Below, piece after piece: positions 21,514 to 31,576 of a stretch of DNA of 64,000 nt. The translations under genes were made by a program, and so were the position numbers. The DNA comes from Erinaceus europaeus. Lineage: Eukaryota; Chordata; Mammalia; Eulipotyphla; Erinaceidae. The notes under the pieces were generated by a model. That model did not search any database and had not been told where the DNA came from. It worked only from the letters and a program-made list of their open reading frames with translations. Position 1 is the first letter of the stretch; each line of letters starts with the position of its first letter. The stretch is taken from NCBI RefSeq assembly GCF_950295315.1, contig NW_026647634.1, positions 22,457 to 86,456 on the forward strand, in the 5' to 3' direction.

Positions 21514-22137
21514 TCACCATGTAGGATTAAGAATCCCCAGAGGGCAACCTAGTTGAAAAAGCTCCTCGAAATTCCATTTAGGGTGCTTCGGACTGTTCCT
21601 GCTGGATTGCTTCAGGCACCCATTTTTAAAAGTGTCTTCCCATCGAAGAAAGAATCCAATCAGGAGAGTAGAACTAACCACGTGTCTCCATACTTGGGAA
21701 CTGCCAGGGTACTGGAGAATGCTCTTCAAATTAGAGTAGTCCTTCTCCATGGGAAACATGCGAGAAGAAGTCCAGAAAGTTCCAGGGGAAATCCCCATGC
21801 ATATCCCAAGGTCTACGATCACGGTCATAAAGAACCAAACTGTGGCCTGGAGCAAAATGTAGTCCTTTTCCTCAGGAAACATGGGAGAGGGAATCCAGAA
21901 AGTCCAAGGAGAAATCTCCGTGCATCTCCCAAGCTCTATGATCCCGGTCATAAGAAACCAAAGTTCCCGGTCAGGGAACCAAAATGTGGCCCAGAGTAAA
22001 ATGTTCCAGAGACAGACTAACTGTCTCATGATGAAACAGTAGAGGCTTTGGCAAACCTGTTCATAAGTAGAAAGGCAACCCATGGTGGATGGGTAGCCAA
22101 GTTTACTTATCTGGACGATGGGTGGGTAGGGTCCCAC
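21514..22137 (-). CDS. 207-codon open frame in the provirus leader, unknown
   Basis: Begins 35 bases 3' of the primer-binding site, where gag would normally lie. It shows no matrix, capsid or zinc-knuckle signature. It is rich in Trp, Phe and Leu and has an internal duplication: 'SPWTFWIPSPMFPEEKDY' is followed about 41 residues later by 'SPGTFWTSSRMFPMEKDY', encoded by the DNA direct repeat at 21736-22002. An overlapping opposite-strand frame (21553-21999) is also open, so openness may come from composition. It could be a leader RNA with packaging structure rather than a gene. Confidence 0.25.
   Translation of the reverse strand: MGPYPPIVQISKLGYPSTMGCLSTYEQVCQSLYCFIMRQLVCLWNILLWATFWFPDRELWFLMTGIIELGRCTEISPWTFWIPSPMFPEEKDYILLQATVWFFMTVIVDLGICMGISPGTFWTSSRMFPMEKDYSNLKSILQYPGSSQVWRHVVSSTLLIGFFLRWEDTFKNGCLKQSSRNSPKHPKWNFEELFQLGCPLGILNPTW
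21736..22002. repeat. Direct repeat (about 123 and 143 bp) in the provirus leader
   Basis: Unit 1 at 21736-21858 and unit 2 at 21859-22002 both start 'gtagtccttyt' and share 'ggaaacatg', 'atccagaaagt' and 'cggtcata'. Unit 2 has about 20 extra bases containing the perfect stem-loop 'gttcccggtcagggaac' (about 21962-21978). Confidence 0.85.
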
Positions 22138-22171
22138 GTTGATGCCGGTCCAAGTTTCAGGGCTTATTTCA

Positions 22172-22189
22172 GTCCCTGTTCAGGCGCCA
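22172..22189 (-). other. Primer-binding site, tRNA-Lys type
   Basis: On the minus strand 'tggcgcctgaacagggac' lies two bases after the end of the 5' LTR. It matches the 3' end complement of tRNA-Lys3 (TGGCGCCCGAACAGGGAC) at 17 of 18 positions. Lys-primed elements with 6-bp duplications fit class II (betaretrovirus-like) ERVs. Confidence 0.92.
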
Positions 22190-22191
22190 TA

Positions 22192-22656
22192 TGTTGTTTT
22201 CGACGGGTTAGCTTGTTTTTGCCGGGCTGGCTTCACGGGCGGGTAACAGATGACCCGGGATTCATGGCTGGGTTGTATGCAGTATCTCTTTATTCATGCA
22301 GGACGCAGCACAATCTAAGATGAGCTAAGCTGAACTCAAGGTACAGTAAAACTCACAATGCTGTCTTTATATATACTTGCCAAGTAGGGTGGAAACAGGG
22401 TGTGACATAGAGAGGGTGGAGAGAAAAGTGACTGGTGACAATCAGAGTGTGACAAGGAGAGGATCAGGGTGTGACAAGGAGGGGGGGTGGACCAAAAACA
22501 TATCATGAAACAGTGGGGATTGAACCAATGCCCTGGAGGGAGGTGCTTGTTAACAGCGGTTATATAAATAGAATGAAGTGGTTATGTAAATAGAATAGTG
22601 TTAAGCAGGGGGGATTTAAACCAAATGAAACAGAAAGGGTCTCATGCATACCAACA
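22192..22656 (-). mobile_element. 5' LTR of the provirus
   Basis: 465 bp, TG...CA, with TATA and AATAAA motifs at the same positions as the 3' LTR. It is followed on the minus strand by the primer-binding site, which fixes it as the 5' LTR. Confidence 0.93.
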
Positions 22657-22662
22657 CGTGCG

Positions 22663-23482
22663 CACATAAGCTCTCTCTCACAGAAACTGGTGTATATCTA
22701 GGTTATGGGACTTTATTAGAAAGTGAACTACCTGAGATGAAATTAGAGTGTACTATAAAAGGAAAGGTCTCACCCGAGTAATGAAGCTGAAGGGTTGTCA
22801 TTCCACATGTGAAGTCTCTGGATAACAATCTAAGGTGAAGCATGTTGAGGTGGCAATCGTTGCTTTGGTTAGGTTGTGATCGGCGGATGCAATATTATTT
22901 GGTTTGGATTGGGAAATGCATACAGGAAAGTGGGCCCTATCCAAGGGTTCCAGGACTGAGGGAAGTAGGGGCTCTATAGTGGAGATGTGAGGTTCCTGCT
23001 GTCTTAGGGTTCAAAAAGACAATCGATAGTTAATGTTATCATCACATTATTTGTTAATTGGGTTAACTTTGAAAAGTCCTTTTCTTATGGTTTGCTGCAC
23101 AGCACCCAGTATCTTGTATATAGCTGTGCTATTGGATGCTTCTAATCTATTTGGTCTAGGCTTTTGAGAGAGTCCGCATATCAAATACATAGCCTATATA
23201 TTAAAAGGATTCAGTTTGTGTTTTGAGAAACTTTGAGACATACAATTGATTTTCCCCCTCTCATATTAATTAACTAGTGATTTATATGTCTACATTTTGC
23301 TAGGAGTGTACATAAACACCATTCCCACCAACAAAGGACTGTGACCCATCCCTCCCGCCCACTCCCACCCCCCACTGGCCCAGGAAGCTGCATGTCTACC
23401 TCTCACCACAGGTTTTTACATTGGTGCCCTACTTACAATTTGATCAGGTCCTGCCTTTAGTTTCCCTTTCAGATCTTCTTAA
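22663..23482 (-). mobile_element. L1 3' UTR, proximal part
   Basis: From the ORF2 stop to the provirus. It includes the G-rich 'ccagtggggggtgggagtgg' stretch on the minus strand (about 23355-23375), a G-rich element of the kind known in mammalian L1 3' UTRs. Joined to 19391-19918 the 3' UTR is about 1.35 kb. Confidence 0.9.
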
Positions 23483-26400
23483 TCAACTTCTGTTGATGAG
23501 TGGGATCATCCCATACTCATCTTTATCTTTCTGACTTAGTTCACTTAACATAATTCCTTCTAGCTCTGTCCAAGATGGGTCAGAGAAGGTGGGTTCATTG
23601 TTCTTGATAGCTGCAAAGTATTCCATTGTGTATATATACCACAGCTTTCTCAGCCACTCATCTGTTGTTGGGCACCTGGGTTGCTTCCAGGTTTTAGCTA
23701 TTATGAATTGTGCTGCTATGAACATAGGAGTACACACCTCTTTTTGGTTGGGTGTTATGGAGTCCTTGGGGTATAACCCCAGGAGAGGAATTACTGGATC
23801 ATATGGAAGGTCCATGTCTAGCCTTCTGAGAGTTTTCCAGACTGCTCTCCACAGAGGCTGTACCAATTTACATTCCCACCAGCAATGTAAAAGGGTCCCT
23901 CTGTCCCCACATCCTCTCCAGCATTTGTTGCTGCTGTCCTTTTTGATGTATGCCATTCTTACAGGAGTGAGGTGGTATCTTAGTGTTGTCTTAATTTGCA
24001 TTTCTCTGACATTCAGTGACCTAGAGCAGTTTTCATATGTTTGGTAGCCTTTTGGATCTCCTCTGAGGTGAATGTTTTGTTCATATCCTCTGCACATTTT
24101 TGGATGGGGTCATTTGCTTTTTTGCGGCTAAGTTTGCTGAGCTCTTTATATATTTTGGTGATTAGTTTCTTGTCAGATGTCTGGCATGTGAAGATCTTCT
24201 CCCATTCTGTGAGGGTTCTCTTTGTTTGTTTTATAGTTTCTTTGGATGTGCAGAAGCTTTTCAATTTGATGTAGTCCCATTGGTTTGTTTCTGCTTTAGT
24301 CATCCTTGCAATTGGGTTTGATTCATCAAAGATGTCCTTGAGGTGTAGGTGGGAAACTGTTTTACCAATGTTTTCCTCTAAGTATTTGATTGTTTCTGGT
24401 CTGACATCTAGGTCTTTGATCCATTTGGAGTTCATTTTTGTTTCTGGTGAGATAAAGTGGTTCAATTTCATTCTTCATCATGTTTCAACCCAGTTTTCCC
24501 AGCACCATTTATTGAAGAGAGCCTCCTTTTTCCATTTAATCCTTTGGTTCCCCTTATCAAAGATTAGATGCCCATAGGTGTTGGGATTTACTTCTGGGCT
24601 TTCAATTCTGTTCCACTGGTGTGCCTATTTTTGTTCTAGTACCATTGCTGTTTTGATGATGATGGCTTTGTAATATAGTTAAGCTCTGGGAGTGTGATGC
24701 CTACATATCTGTTTCTTTTCCTTAAGATGGTTTTGCCAATTCTAGGTGTTTTCAGGTTCCAGATAAATGATTGTAGTGTAGTTCTATTCTCTTAAAGAAG
24801 CTTGGTGGAACTTTGATCGGTATTGCATTAAATTTGTATATGGCTCTGGGGAGAATATTCATTTTTATGATATTTATTCTTCCAATCCATGAGCATGGGA
24901 TATCTTTCCATTTCTTGGTATCAGTTTCTATTTCCTTGAGTAGCGACTCATAGTTTTCAGCATACAAGTCTTTCACTTCTTTGGTCAACTTTATTCCTAG
25001 GTATTTGATTGATTTTGATGAAACAGTAAATGGGAGTGATTTCTGATGTCTTCTTCTTCAGATTTAGTGTTTGCATAAAGAAATGCCACTGATTTTTGTA
25101 CAATGATTTTGTAGCCGGATACCTTGCTATATTGCCTAATAACTTACAGTAAGTTTCTACTGGATTCTTTGGGTCTTTCTCTGTATACTATCATATCATC
25201 TGCAAATAGTGAGAGCTTGACTTCTTCCCTTCCAATCTGTATCCCTTTGATTTCTTTCTCTTGCCTGATTGCTATGGCAAGAACTTCCAATACTATGTTG
25301 AAGAGGAACGGTGACAGTAGACAGCCCTTTCTAGTCCCTGATTAAGGGGGAATGTTTTCAGCTTCTGTCCATTGAGTATGATGTTGGCTGTAGGTTTGCT
25401 ATATATAGACTCCACTATCTTGAGGAATTTCCCATCTATTCCCACTTTTTGTAGAGTTTTGAGCATGAATGGGTGTTGGATTTTATCAAAGGCTCTCTCT
25501 GCATCTATTGAGATAATCATGTGGTTTTTGGCTTTGCTTTTATTGATGTGGTGAATGGCATTGATTGACTTACGGATGTTGAACCAGCCTTGCATTCCTG
25601 GGATGAATCCCACTTGGTCATGATGAACAAACTTTTTGATGTGTTGCTATATCCGGTTGGCCAAGATCTTGTTTAATATTTTGGCATCTATCTTCATCAG
25701 AGATATTGTTCTGTAGTTTTCCTTTTTTGTTCTATCCCTATCAGCTTTTGGTATCAGGGTGATGTTGGCTTCATAAAAGGTGGAAGGGAGTATTCCTGTT
25801 TCTTCAATCTTATGGAATAGCTTAAGAAGTATGGGTATTAAAAAAAAGAAGTATGGGTATTAACTGTTTCCTGAAAGTTTTGTAGAATTCATTTGTGAAG
25901 CCATCTGGTCCAGGACTTTTGTTGTTGGGGAGATTCTTAATAACGGTTTCAATTTCTTTGTCTGTGATTGGTGCATTTAGATTTTGTAGTTCTTCTTGGT
26001 TCAGTTTTGGAAGTGTATAGGTTTCTAGGAATTGTTCCATTTCTTCCAGATTCTCTAGCTTGGTGGCATATAGTTCTTTATAGAAGTTTCGCAGGATTCT
26101 CTGGATTTCTGTGGTGTCAGTTGTGATATCTCCTGCATCGTTTACAATTCTATTAATTTGAGTCTTCTCTCTTTTTTGTTTGGTGAGTCTGGCTAGGGGT
26201 TTGTCAATTTTGTTTAATCTTTCAAAGAACCAACATTTGGCTTCATTGATCTTTTGTATGGTTCTTTTATTTTCGATGTTGTTTATTTCTGCTCTAACTT
26301 TAGTGATTTCTGTCCTTCTGGTTGCTTTAGGGTTCCTTTGTTCCTCTTCCTCTACGTCCTTGAGGTGTGCAGTAAGGTCGTTCATTTGAGCTTCTTCTTG

Positions 26401-26886
26401 GTGTTTAATATGTGATTGTATGGCTATAAGTTTCCCTCTCAGTACTGCTTTCACTGTGTCCCAAATATTTTGATAGGTTGTATCTTCATTTTCATTAGTT
26501 TCCAGGAACATTTGAATTTCCTGCTTGAGTGACTCTCTGACCCAGTGGTTCTTAAGGAGCATGTTGTTTAGTTTCCAAATTCTATGTCTTTTAATAATTT
26601 TCTGTTTGTTGTTAAATGTTATTACTTTATAGAACTTAAAATCTATCGTGTCTGAGATGAGAATTGCTGTTCCTGCCCTTTTTTGTGTTCCATTAGCCTG
26701 TATGATAGTTTTCCATCCTTTCACTTTAAGTCTGTGTTTATCTTGTTATGACAGATGGGATTCTTGCAAGCAGCATACGGTTGGGTTATGTTTTCTGATC
26801 CATCCCCCCACCCTGTGCCTTTTGATGTGTGAGTTTAAGCCATTGACATTTATTGATATTATGGATTTAATGTATTGTAGTGCCAT
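23483..26886 (-). pseudogene. L1 ORF2 (endonuclease-reverse transcriptase), broken
   Basis: Starts MALQYIKSIISINVNGLN on the minus strand. CAA to TAA at 26746-26748 stops it early. An in-frame deletion of about 430 bp near 26630 removes most of the endonuclease, including the regions of Tyr, Asp-x-Asn and Ser-Asp-His catalytic residues. The RT N-terminal part follows (26724-25822, 300 codons, '[15 protein letters not shown]'). A 20-bp tandem duplication at about 25827-25861 shifts the frame. FADD is at the complement of 25195-25206. The C-terminal segment (24097-23483) holds the zinc knuckle '[18 protein letters not shown]' and ends in '...LINRS'. Several smaller frameshifts lie between. Confidence 0.93.
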
Positions 26887-27862
26887 TGTTCTAAAAAAAT
26901 TTGTTTGCTCTGATATATTGCCAGTATTATAGTGATGTTCTTGTTTATAAGAAAGAGGTCTTTTAGTACCTCTTTCAGGGCCGGCTTGGTGATGGTTGCC
27001 TCCTTTAAATGTTGTTTGTCTAAGAAGGTTTTGATCCCTCCATCTAGTTTGAATGAAAGTCTAGCAGGATATATTATCCTTGGTTGAAACCCTTTTACAT
27101 TCAGGGCTCGATAGATATCTTGCCACTCCCTTCTGGATTTTAGAGTTTGAGTGGAGAAGTCTGCAGATAATCTTATGGGTTTTCCCTTGTATGTGACTTT
27201 TTGTTTCTCTCTTGCAGCCTTTAGGATCCTTTCTTTATCCTTACTTCTTCTCATTGTGACTATGATGTGTCTTGGTGTCTTCAGGTCTGGGTTGATTCTG
27301 TTTGGTACTCTCTGGGCCCCTTGAACCTTGATATCCTTTCTGTTATTCAGGTCTGGGAAGTTTTCTTGTATTATTTCCTCTAGAATGTTTGCTTCCCCTT
27401 CCTCTCTTTCTTCCTCTGGCAGGCCAATTATACGAATGTTACTTCTTTTGAGATCATCCCATATGTCTCTGTTGTTGTTTTCAGTGTCTCTCAATCTCTT
27501 TTTAAGCTCTTTCACCTCTTTCTTTGTTTTCTCTAACTCATCCTCTGTCTGACTAATTCTGTTTTCTGCTTCTGTTAGTCTGCTTTCCCTTGCCTCAGCT
27601 TCTTTCTTCATTACAGTTATTTCAGCTTTCATTTCTCTAGTTGCCTCAAGATAATCAGTATTTTCCTTGGAGGTCTCAACTGTTGTTTGCCTAATACTGC
27701 CATTCCTTTCCTCCAATGTTGTTTTCATTTCTGTGATTTATAAGTTTATTTTGCTTGCATACTTTTCTTACCTATGGTTACTTCTGGCTGATTTGTAGTT
27801 TCTTCTGGGCTCTTGTCTTCATTCATTGGAGTAGCAGTTTTATTTGTTTTTGATCTACCCAT
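26859..27862 (-). pseudogene. L1 ORF1 (RNA-binding chaperone), frameshifted, stop lost
   Basis: The nominal start (complement of 27860-27862) gives MGRSKTNKTATPMNEDKSPE, as in the intact copy at 60104, but a one-base deletion near 27750 leads to a stop. A downstream ATG (27728) opens 289 codons covering coiled coil, RRM-like domain ('RIIGLPEEE', 'RHIIVTMRRSKDK') and C-terminal domain ('GKPIRLSADFSTQTL'). At the end a 4-base change destroys the usual 'KDLL' stop, so the frame runs on about 25 codons into and past the ORF2 start. Confidence 0.92.
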
Positions 27863-29158
27863 TTTTTTATTTATGTGTTTCTTTCTTCTTTTTTTTTTAT
27901 GCTCTGCTGTTCCTCAGTTGTTGTTTCTTGAGTACAAGTAACACTGTACTAAATACCTTTATGACAATTGCACTCACCAACCTCCGGAATTACAGTAGCA
28001 ACTGAAGTAAGTATTGAAGTAGTTTAATCGTTACCAGTTAGCCAAACAATTTCTCCAGTCCGTGAAAAAATAGTAACCAAATCCCAGTGAAGAAAGAGAA
28101 AAGAAAGAGAGGATAGCAAGAATAGACAGTTATGCAAATCTACTATCCACCGTATATTCTAGGGGTAACAAGAGGGCAAAGGGAACTAGAGCAGAGATAC
28201 ACACATAGAGAGTCCACTCTGAGTCAGATTTCTTCCCCAAAGTAATTCACAAATTCAGAAAGGCAAAGAAGAAGGAAGAAGTGTATGACAGGATTAAAAA
28301 AAAGAGAGAGAGAAAGAAAAGGGAGAAGATAAGAAAAGAGTTGTAATTAAACAGCAGTGCAAGGAACTTCCCAAATGTGTATCAGTGAATTCCAAAAAGC
28401 ACCCTGTTTGGTGGTGTGGGGTATCCTGCTAGGAGCTGGTCCCCAGTGACTGCGTATGGTGGGGGGGGAGGGGGTACGAGGTATGCTTGAAAATTAAAAG
28501 GAAGAAAAAAGAATTTTTTTACCCTACTCTAATTCTTAACCCAAATTAAGTTATAGTCATCTCCTTGTCACCGCTATGACACCTTTTTGGCTGGCCTGCT
28601 AAAGGCAGAAAATCCTATTGTTTCCAGGGGATGTGTTCAGAGCTCAGTGGCTAGCAGCTTCTCAGTCTGCCATCTTCTGGGAAAACCCCCCCTCCAGACT
28701 TTTTTAAAGGATTTCTCGAAAATGAAAACTAGCTCCAAGTCCTTTAATCCAATGAGAGCTATACTCAAGAATTCTTTGCATCCGCCCTCAGGGTCGCGGT
28801 GGTCCCTGGAGACTCCCAAGAGAAAGCCCCCGAGCTACAGTGCTCTCTCCGGGTCCTCTGCTGGCCGCCCAGCAGCGCTCCGCAACCAGTGGAGGAGCCG
28901 CCTTCCCGTGCGGAGGACAATGCCCGGAGCACCCGCCTTGCCCGCCACCACCTGGGAAGTCTGGAGCAGCCCGCCCGCTAGACCGTGCCACCTTTACTCT
29001 AATTCTTAACCCAAATTAAATTATAGTCACCTCTTTGGTGACTATAATTATTGACTGGCCTGCTAAAGGCAGAAAATCCTACCGTTTCCAGAAGTGATCA
29101 GAGCACACGCTGCTCGCAGCTTCTCAGTCCGCCATCTTCCCCCAACTCTAGCACTTGC
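27863..29158 (-). promoter_or_regulatory. L1 5' UTR / internal promoter
   Basis: GC-rich in its upstream part (28780-28990). Two related segments each begin with a 'gaagatggcgg'-like YY1-type motif (complement 29129-29139 intact; complement 28667-28677 with one change), followed by 'aggattttctgcctttagc' and 'aatttgggttaagaattag'. In human L1 a YY1 site at the extreme 5' end positions transcription initiation; the same role here is inferred. Confidence 0.8.
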
Positions 29159-29160
29159 CA

Positions 29161-29362
29161 AAATTTAAAATTTTATTAATTGATAGAATCAAAGAGAAAT
29201 TGGAAGGGAAGAGGTAAATGGAGAAAGAAACCTCTGAAGCCCTGCTTTACCACTTAATGAAACTTTTTCCTGCAGATAAGGATCAGGACTTGAATTTGGG
29301 TCTTTGCAAATAGTAACATGAGTGCTTTACCAGGTGCACACCACCTAGCCCCCACCCCACCT
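29161..29362 (-). mobile_element. SINE type B, minus strand (host site of the L1)
   Basis: Complement of type B, with 'cctctgaagccctgctttacc' and 'accaggtgcacaccacctagcc'. The L1 duplication lies in its A/T-rich tail, so this SINE predates the L1. Confidence 0.85.
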
Positions 29363-29567
29363 TTTTTTTTTACCATAGTTTAAATGTCTTAACCTATTCA
29401 GCTATGCCTGATGCCTTACCAATATATCACCTTGACATTATCAATAAACCTGGACATTGATAGAATTCAGATACCACAAGTACTAGAAAACTATTAAGCC
29501 TCATTCATTGTCATGTTGTTCTCAGGATATTTTGGTACAAGGTCTATAGTGTAGTGATCTTTTTAAA

Positions 29568-29880
29568 AATTGGTGTGTGAGGGAGTGTGGCAGTAGTGCA
29601 GCAGGTTAAGCGCACTTGGCACAAAGCAAAAAGACCAGTATGAGGATCCCAGTTTAGCCCCGGCTCCCCACCTACAGGGGAGTCGCTTCACAAGTGGTGA
29701 TGCAGGTCTGCAGGTGTCTATCTTTCTCTCCCCCTCTCTTTTCTTCCCCTCCTCTCTCCATTTCTCTCTGTCCTATCTAACAACTATGACATCAGTAACA
29801 ACAACAGTAGTAACCACAACAATAAAACAACAAGGGCAACAAAAGGGAAAATAAAAAAAAAATTAATAATTGGTGTGTGA
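29568..29880 (+). mobile_element. SINE type A with 13-bp target duplication
   Basis: SINE at 29581-29867, flanked by the perfect repeat 'aattggtgtgtga' at 29568-29580 and 29868-29880. Head 'gggagtgtggcagtagtgcag', core 'ccccacctacaggggagtcg', tail 'aacaagggcaacaaaaggga'. Confidence 0.95.
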
Positions 29881-30000
29881 TCAGGGAGTTGGATCAGAAG
29901 GTAGAGCTCCCGTAAGAGTCCCCTAGCTTGGTTCTCAACATCACACATAACAGGTAATGTGCTCGTCTATCTTTCATAAAGTAAATGAATAAATACTATT
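29881..30000 (+). mobile_element. Degenerate SINE fragment
   Basis: 'tcagggagttggatcagaagg' followed by 'agtaaatgaataaat'. The core is missing; family uncertain. Confidence 0.4.
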
Positions 30001-31570
30001 TTAAATTTCATACATAGAGTATGTTTTTAAAGTGCATTCAGAAGTTTAAGATAAAATTAACTCAGTGCCAGCAGTGGAAATTTTAATATTTTAACAGGTT
30101 AAACAAAAAGGACTGCATACAGGAGTTCATATGTATTTATAAACAATATTCTAAATTAATATTAAATAAATAATTTAAATCAGCCTTATAACTTAATGCT
30201 TGATGTAATGAGTTTCCTATACTTCTCTGGTAATATTAATTTTTAAATATTTTATTTTTACTTTTTACATATGAACTATTAAGATGCATGCTCTATCATA
30301 CTTAATGACCAGATTTTGTACAATGCTAGACTACTAGGGTAATTAATTATATTGGTAGTATCAAATAATATAATGTATGGCAAATGTACTCATAAGAATC
30401 TCATATTCACAAAGTAATGTAAAATACAACTGGGAAAAAAACACTGTAACAGCATAGTTTTAAATGAACATCAGAATATAACTTAATCATGCAATTTAGG
30501 AACATCAATGTGTTGACACTGAAAAACAGTCTCCTATTCTTCAGAAAAATAATTTATTTCAGTAAAGCAAACATTTATACTAACATATGTAATTGAATGG
30601 AAAAAAATCGTAAAACATTTAGAGGAAACAAAAATCCAAAGAATTTAAATGGCCATGAAAAATCCACAGTGCTTAAGGGAGTTATTATTTTGAAAACATT
30701 TAGAATATTTGAGAGTCATTCAAAGAATACAAAAATATGCTGAACATCTAGTTGATCACCAGTCAATAAAGCACTAGGAAGCTGGCTTTATTGTGTGCTG
30801 TTTCCCACTAACAAAAGCAAATTGAAGGATGGAAATAAGTTGTGGTGCATTGACTGCCTAAACAAATTGCAGAGGCAATAATCTGAAGTTCACAGTTGAA
30901 GATATTGGCACTTTTTCTGAAGTTAAATGCAGTGAAGCCTATTATATTTGTGTCTTATTAACCAGCTTCAAACAGGACTGGGAAGCACTTTGTTCTCACT
31001 TTACTGGAAGCCCTACAGACATTCTTTTGCTATTTAAAAGATCTGTTTTTGTCACATTGGTAAATTTCCATTTACTATAGTGGACCAAATATGGGGGGAA
31101 TTTAAAGTGTGTTTAAGAATTAAAGCAATTCTACAATGCCTAATTTCTCCAATAGGATAATTAAAAATGATTGTAACATAAAAGCTATATGTCTATATGT
31201 CCCTGAGGAATTTCACTTTAGCTATTTAGCACTGAAATAGTAAAAAAATAAAATAAAATAAAATAACTCTGCATGTCACCTACAACATTTGAGGTAATGA
31301 ATTTGCATCTAATTTCTTAAGCAAAAAATGAAAGTGGAAAACATGCCATATCACTGTGATAATTTATTGTAATACAATATAGAAATAGCAATATTTTTTA
31401 AGTTGCTCGATTTTGGAGAAGATAGTGATTAGTATCATAAAATATTTTGAAAGGGTTGATACTGTTTTCTAAGAAAATTAAATAAATAATTTAGATGAAA
31501 CAAACACAAATCTGCAAAGCAAAACTTCCTTTTTTAGTTTTTTTAACACTTAATGGGATATAAAGAAAGG
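30001..31570. other. Unique block, possible conserved non-coding stretch
   Basis: 1.5 kb with no recognised repeats. Bases 30740-31100 have balanced composition unlike the surrounding AT-rich DNA; see findings. No coding signal. Confidence 0.45.
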
Positions 31571-31576
31571 ATAAAG

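Larger units (their letters stand above)
19913..22662 (-). mobile_element. Non-autonomous class II-like provirus with two LTRs
   Basis: Complete provirus (19919-22656) flanked by the perfect 6-bp duplication 'cgtgcg' (19913-19918, 22657-22662). Order on the minus strand: 5' LTR 22192-22656, Lys-type primer-binding site, 1.8-kb internal region, polypurine tract, 3' LTR 19919-20388. The intact L1 paralog at 34895-34900 shows the matching unoccupied site ('cacacg'), confirming insertion within the L1 3' UTR. No gag, protease, pol or env similarity is visible in any frame, so replication would have needed proteins from another element, as in rodent ETn-type elements. Confidence 0.92.
19375..29174 (-). 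mobile_element. Full-length L1 interrupted by a provirus
   Basis: The perfect 16-bp direct repeat 'caaaatttaaaatttt' at 19375-19390 and 29159-29174 brackets a single L1 insertion (19391-29158). Order on the minus strand: 5' UTR (29158-27863), ORF1 (27862-26859), ORF2 (26886-23483), 3' UTR (23482-22663 and 19918-19391) and A-tail. Subtracting the 2.74-kb provirus leaves about 7.0 kb; about 430 bp of ORF2 is also missing. It landed at the tail end of a type B SINE (29161-29362). It is dead: ORF1 is frameshifted, ORF2 has nonsense and frameshift changes, and the endonuclease core is deleted. Confidence 0.95.

Noticed and set aside
23589..24047. 152-codon plus-strand frame (and other plus-strand frames over 23.5-28 kb)
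   Set aside because: Antisense shadows of the minus-strand L1 ORF1 and ORF2; the sense strand has the domain motifs.
28587..29009. 140-codon GC-rich frame that looks like a host exon
   Set aside because: It lies within the L1 5' UTR, and the same GC-rich block recurs at 58920-59110 in the other L1.
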